Assembly: GCF_020164485.1 (NCBI RefSeq)
Contig: NZ_JAIQZA010000011.1
Location: forward strand, 1 to 64,000
Direction of reading: 5' to 3'
DNA length: 64,000 bases
Source of the DNA: Salegentibacter tibetensis
GTDB lineage: Bacteria; Bacteroidota; Bacteroidia; Flavobacteriales; Flavobacteriaceae
Positions 63,820 through 64,000 of the stretch are shown in pieces. The notes below the pieces were generated by a model. That model was not told the origin of the DNA. It saw only the letters and a list, made by a program, of their open reading frames with translations, and did not search any database. Both the position numbers and the translations under genes were made by a program. Within the stretch, counting starts at the first letter, position 1. Every line of letters starts with the position of its first letter.

Positions 63820-64000
63820 AAAATATTTGTTTTATCTACTCAAAAACCCTGTTACAACCAAACATATCCCTGAAAAATTTGTTAGTTGTGAAGACCCCCC
63901 TGTTCTGGTTATTCATGTTTTTTATAATTTTTGTCCGATAAAAATCAAAACAATTGCCTGAATCCTTGCGATCACCTGACTTATATAATATTTCGTCCCG
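63820..64000. other. Gap to the right edge with no recognised feature
   Basis: These 181 bases are AT-rich and contain no coding frame of note, strong hairpin or full promoter match. They may hold the promoter of a gene beyond the edge. Confidence 0.4.

Noticed and set aside
1-64000. CRISPR arrays, tRNA or rRNA genes, insertion sequences
   Set aside because: Read for regularly spaced repeats, cloverleaf-like segments, rRNA motifs and transposase motifs; none was found.

Overview
The window is a chromosomal segment of a Bacteroidota bacterium, almost certainly a flavobacterium of the marine Gramella/Salegentibacter/Zunongwangia kind. The DNA is AT-rich and its promoters look like TTTG-N19-TAnnTTTG. 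It encodes the type IX secretion translocon SprA, a PorP/SprF-like protein, a RemB-like outer-membrane protein, an HU-free set of Bacteroidota-type envelope genes and a heme-copper oxidase cluster in the Bacteroidota order. No rRNA, tRNA, IS element, prophage or CRISPR array was seen. Genes are dense; the longest gene-free stretch is 296 bases (20963-21258).

Layout. 0.2-3.7 kb: protein quality control (clpX, clpP, tig) on the minus strand. 3.7-8.6 kb: small membrane protein, SGNH lipoprotein plus FadL-like porin, then pdxJ with an alpha/beta hydrolase. 8.7-16.7 kb: a plus-strand run (CBS protein, nadK, DUF6089 barrel, uppS, bamA, two Skp-like chaperones, murI) covering NADP supply and envelope assembly. 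16.7-25.2 kb: PorP/SprF-like protein, NifU-type Fe-S carrier, phosphate transporter, dodecin, YyaL-like protein, MscS channel, tsaB. 25.2-32.3 kb: a tripartite MacAB-TolC-like exporter with two adaptors, two permeases and a separate ATPase. 32.4-37.7 kb: cytochrome c oxidase subunits III/IV, heme O synthase (cyoE), SCO copper chaperone and associated membrane proteins. 37.8-49.4 kb: RemB-like protein, TonB, VanZ-like protein, gcvH, sprA (7.2 kb) and ruvA. 49.5-53 kb: malic enzyme and queG. 53-60.5 kb: the most accessory-looking part, a five-gene minus-strand cassette (three-domain AraC regulator, covalent-flavin oxidase, secreted SnoaL-cupin protein, lipoprotein hydrolase, beta-propeller lipoprotein) plus a cytochrome P450. 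60.5-63.8 kb: ruvB and a DUF5916 outer-membrane protein.

Several genes are best read with starts other than the longest open frame: clpX, clpP, bamA, the ABC ATPase, cyoE (TTG), sprA (TTG), tsaB (TTG), ruvB, the P450 and the AraC regulator. In cyoE a promoter inside the longer frame supports the shorter start. All functional names rest on motif recognition by eye; no database search was possible. The strongest candidates for something little described are the 53-59 kb cassette with its inverted repeat, the TonB-C-like domain at the front of the RemB-like barrel protein next to tonB, and the cysteine-free SCO-like protein beside SCO.
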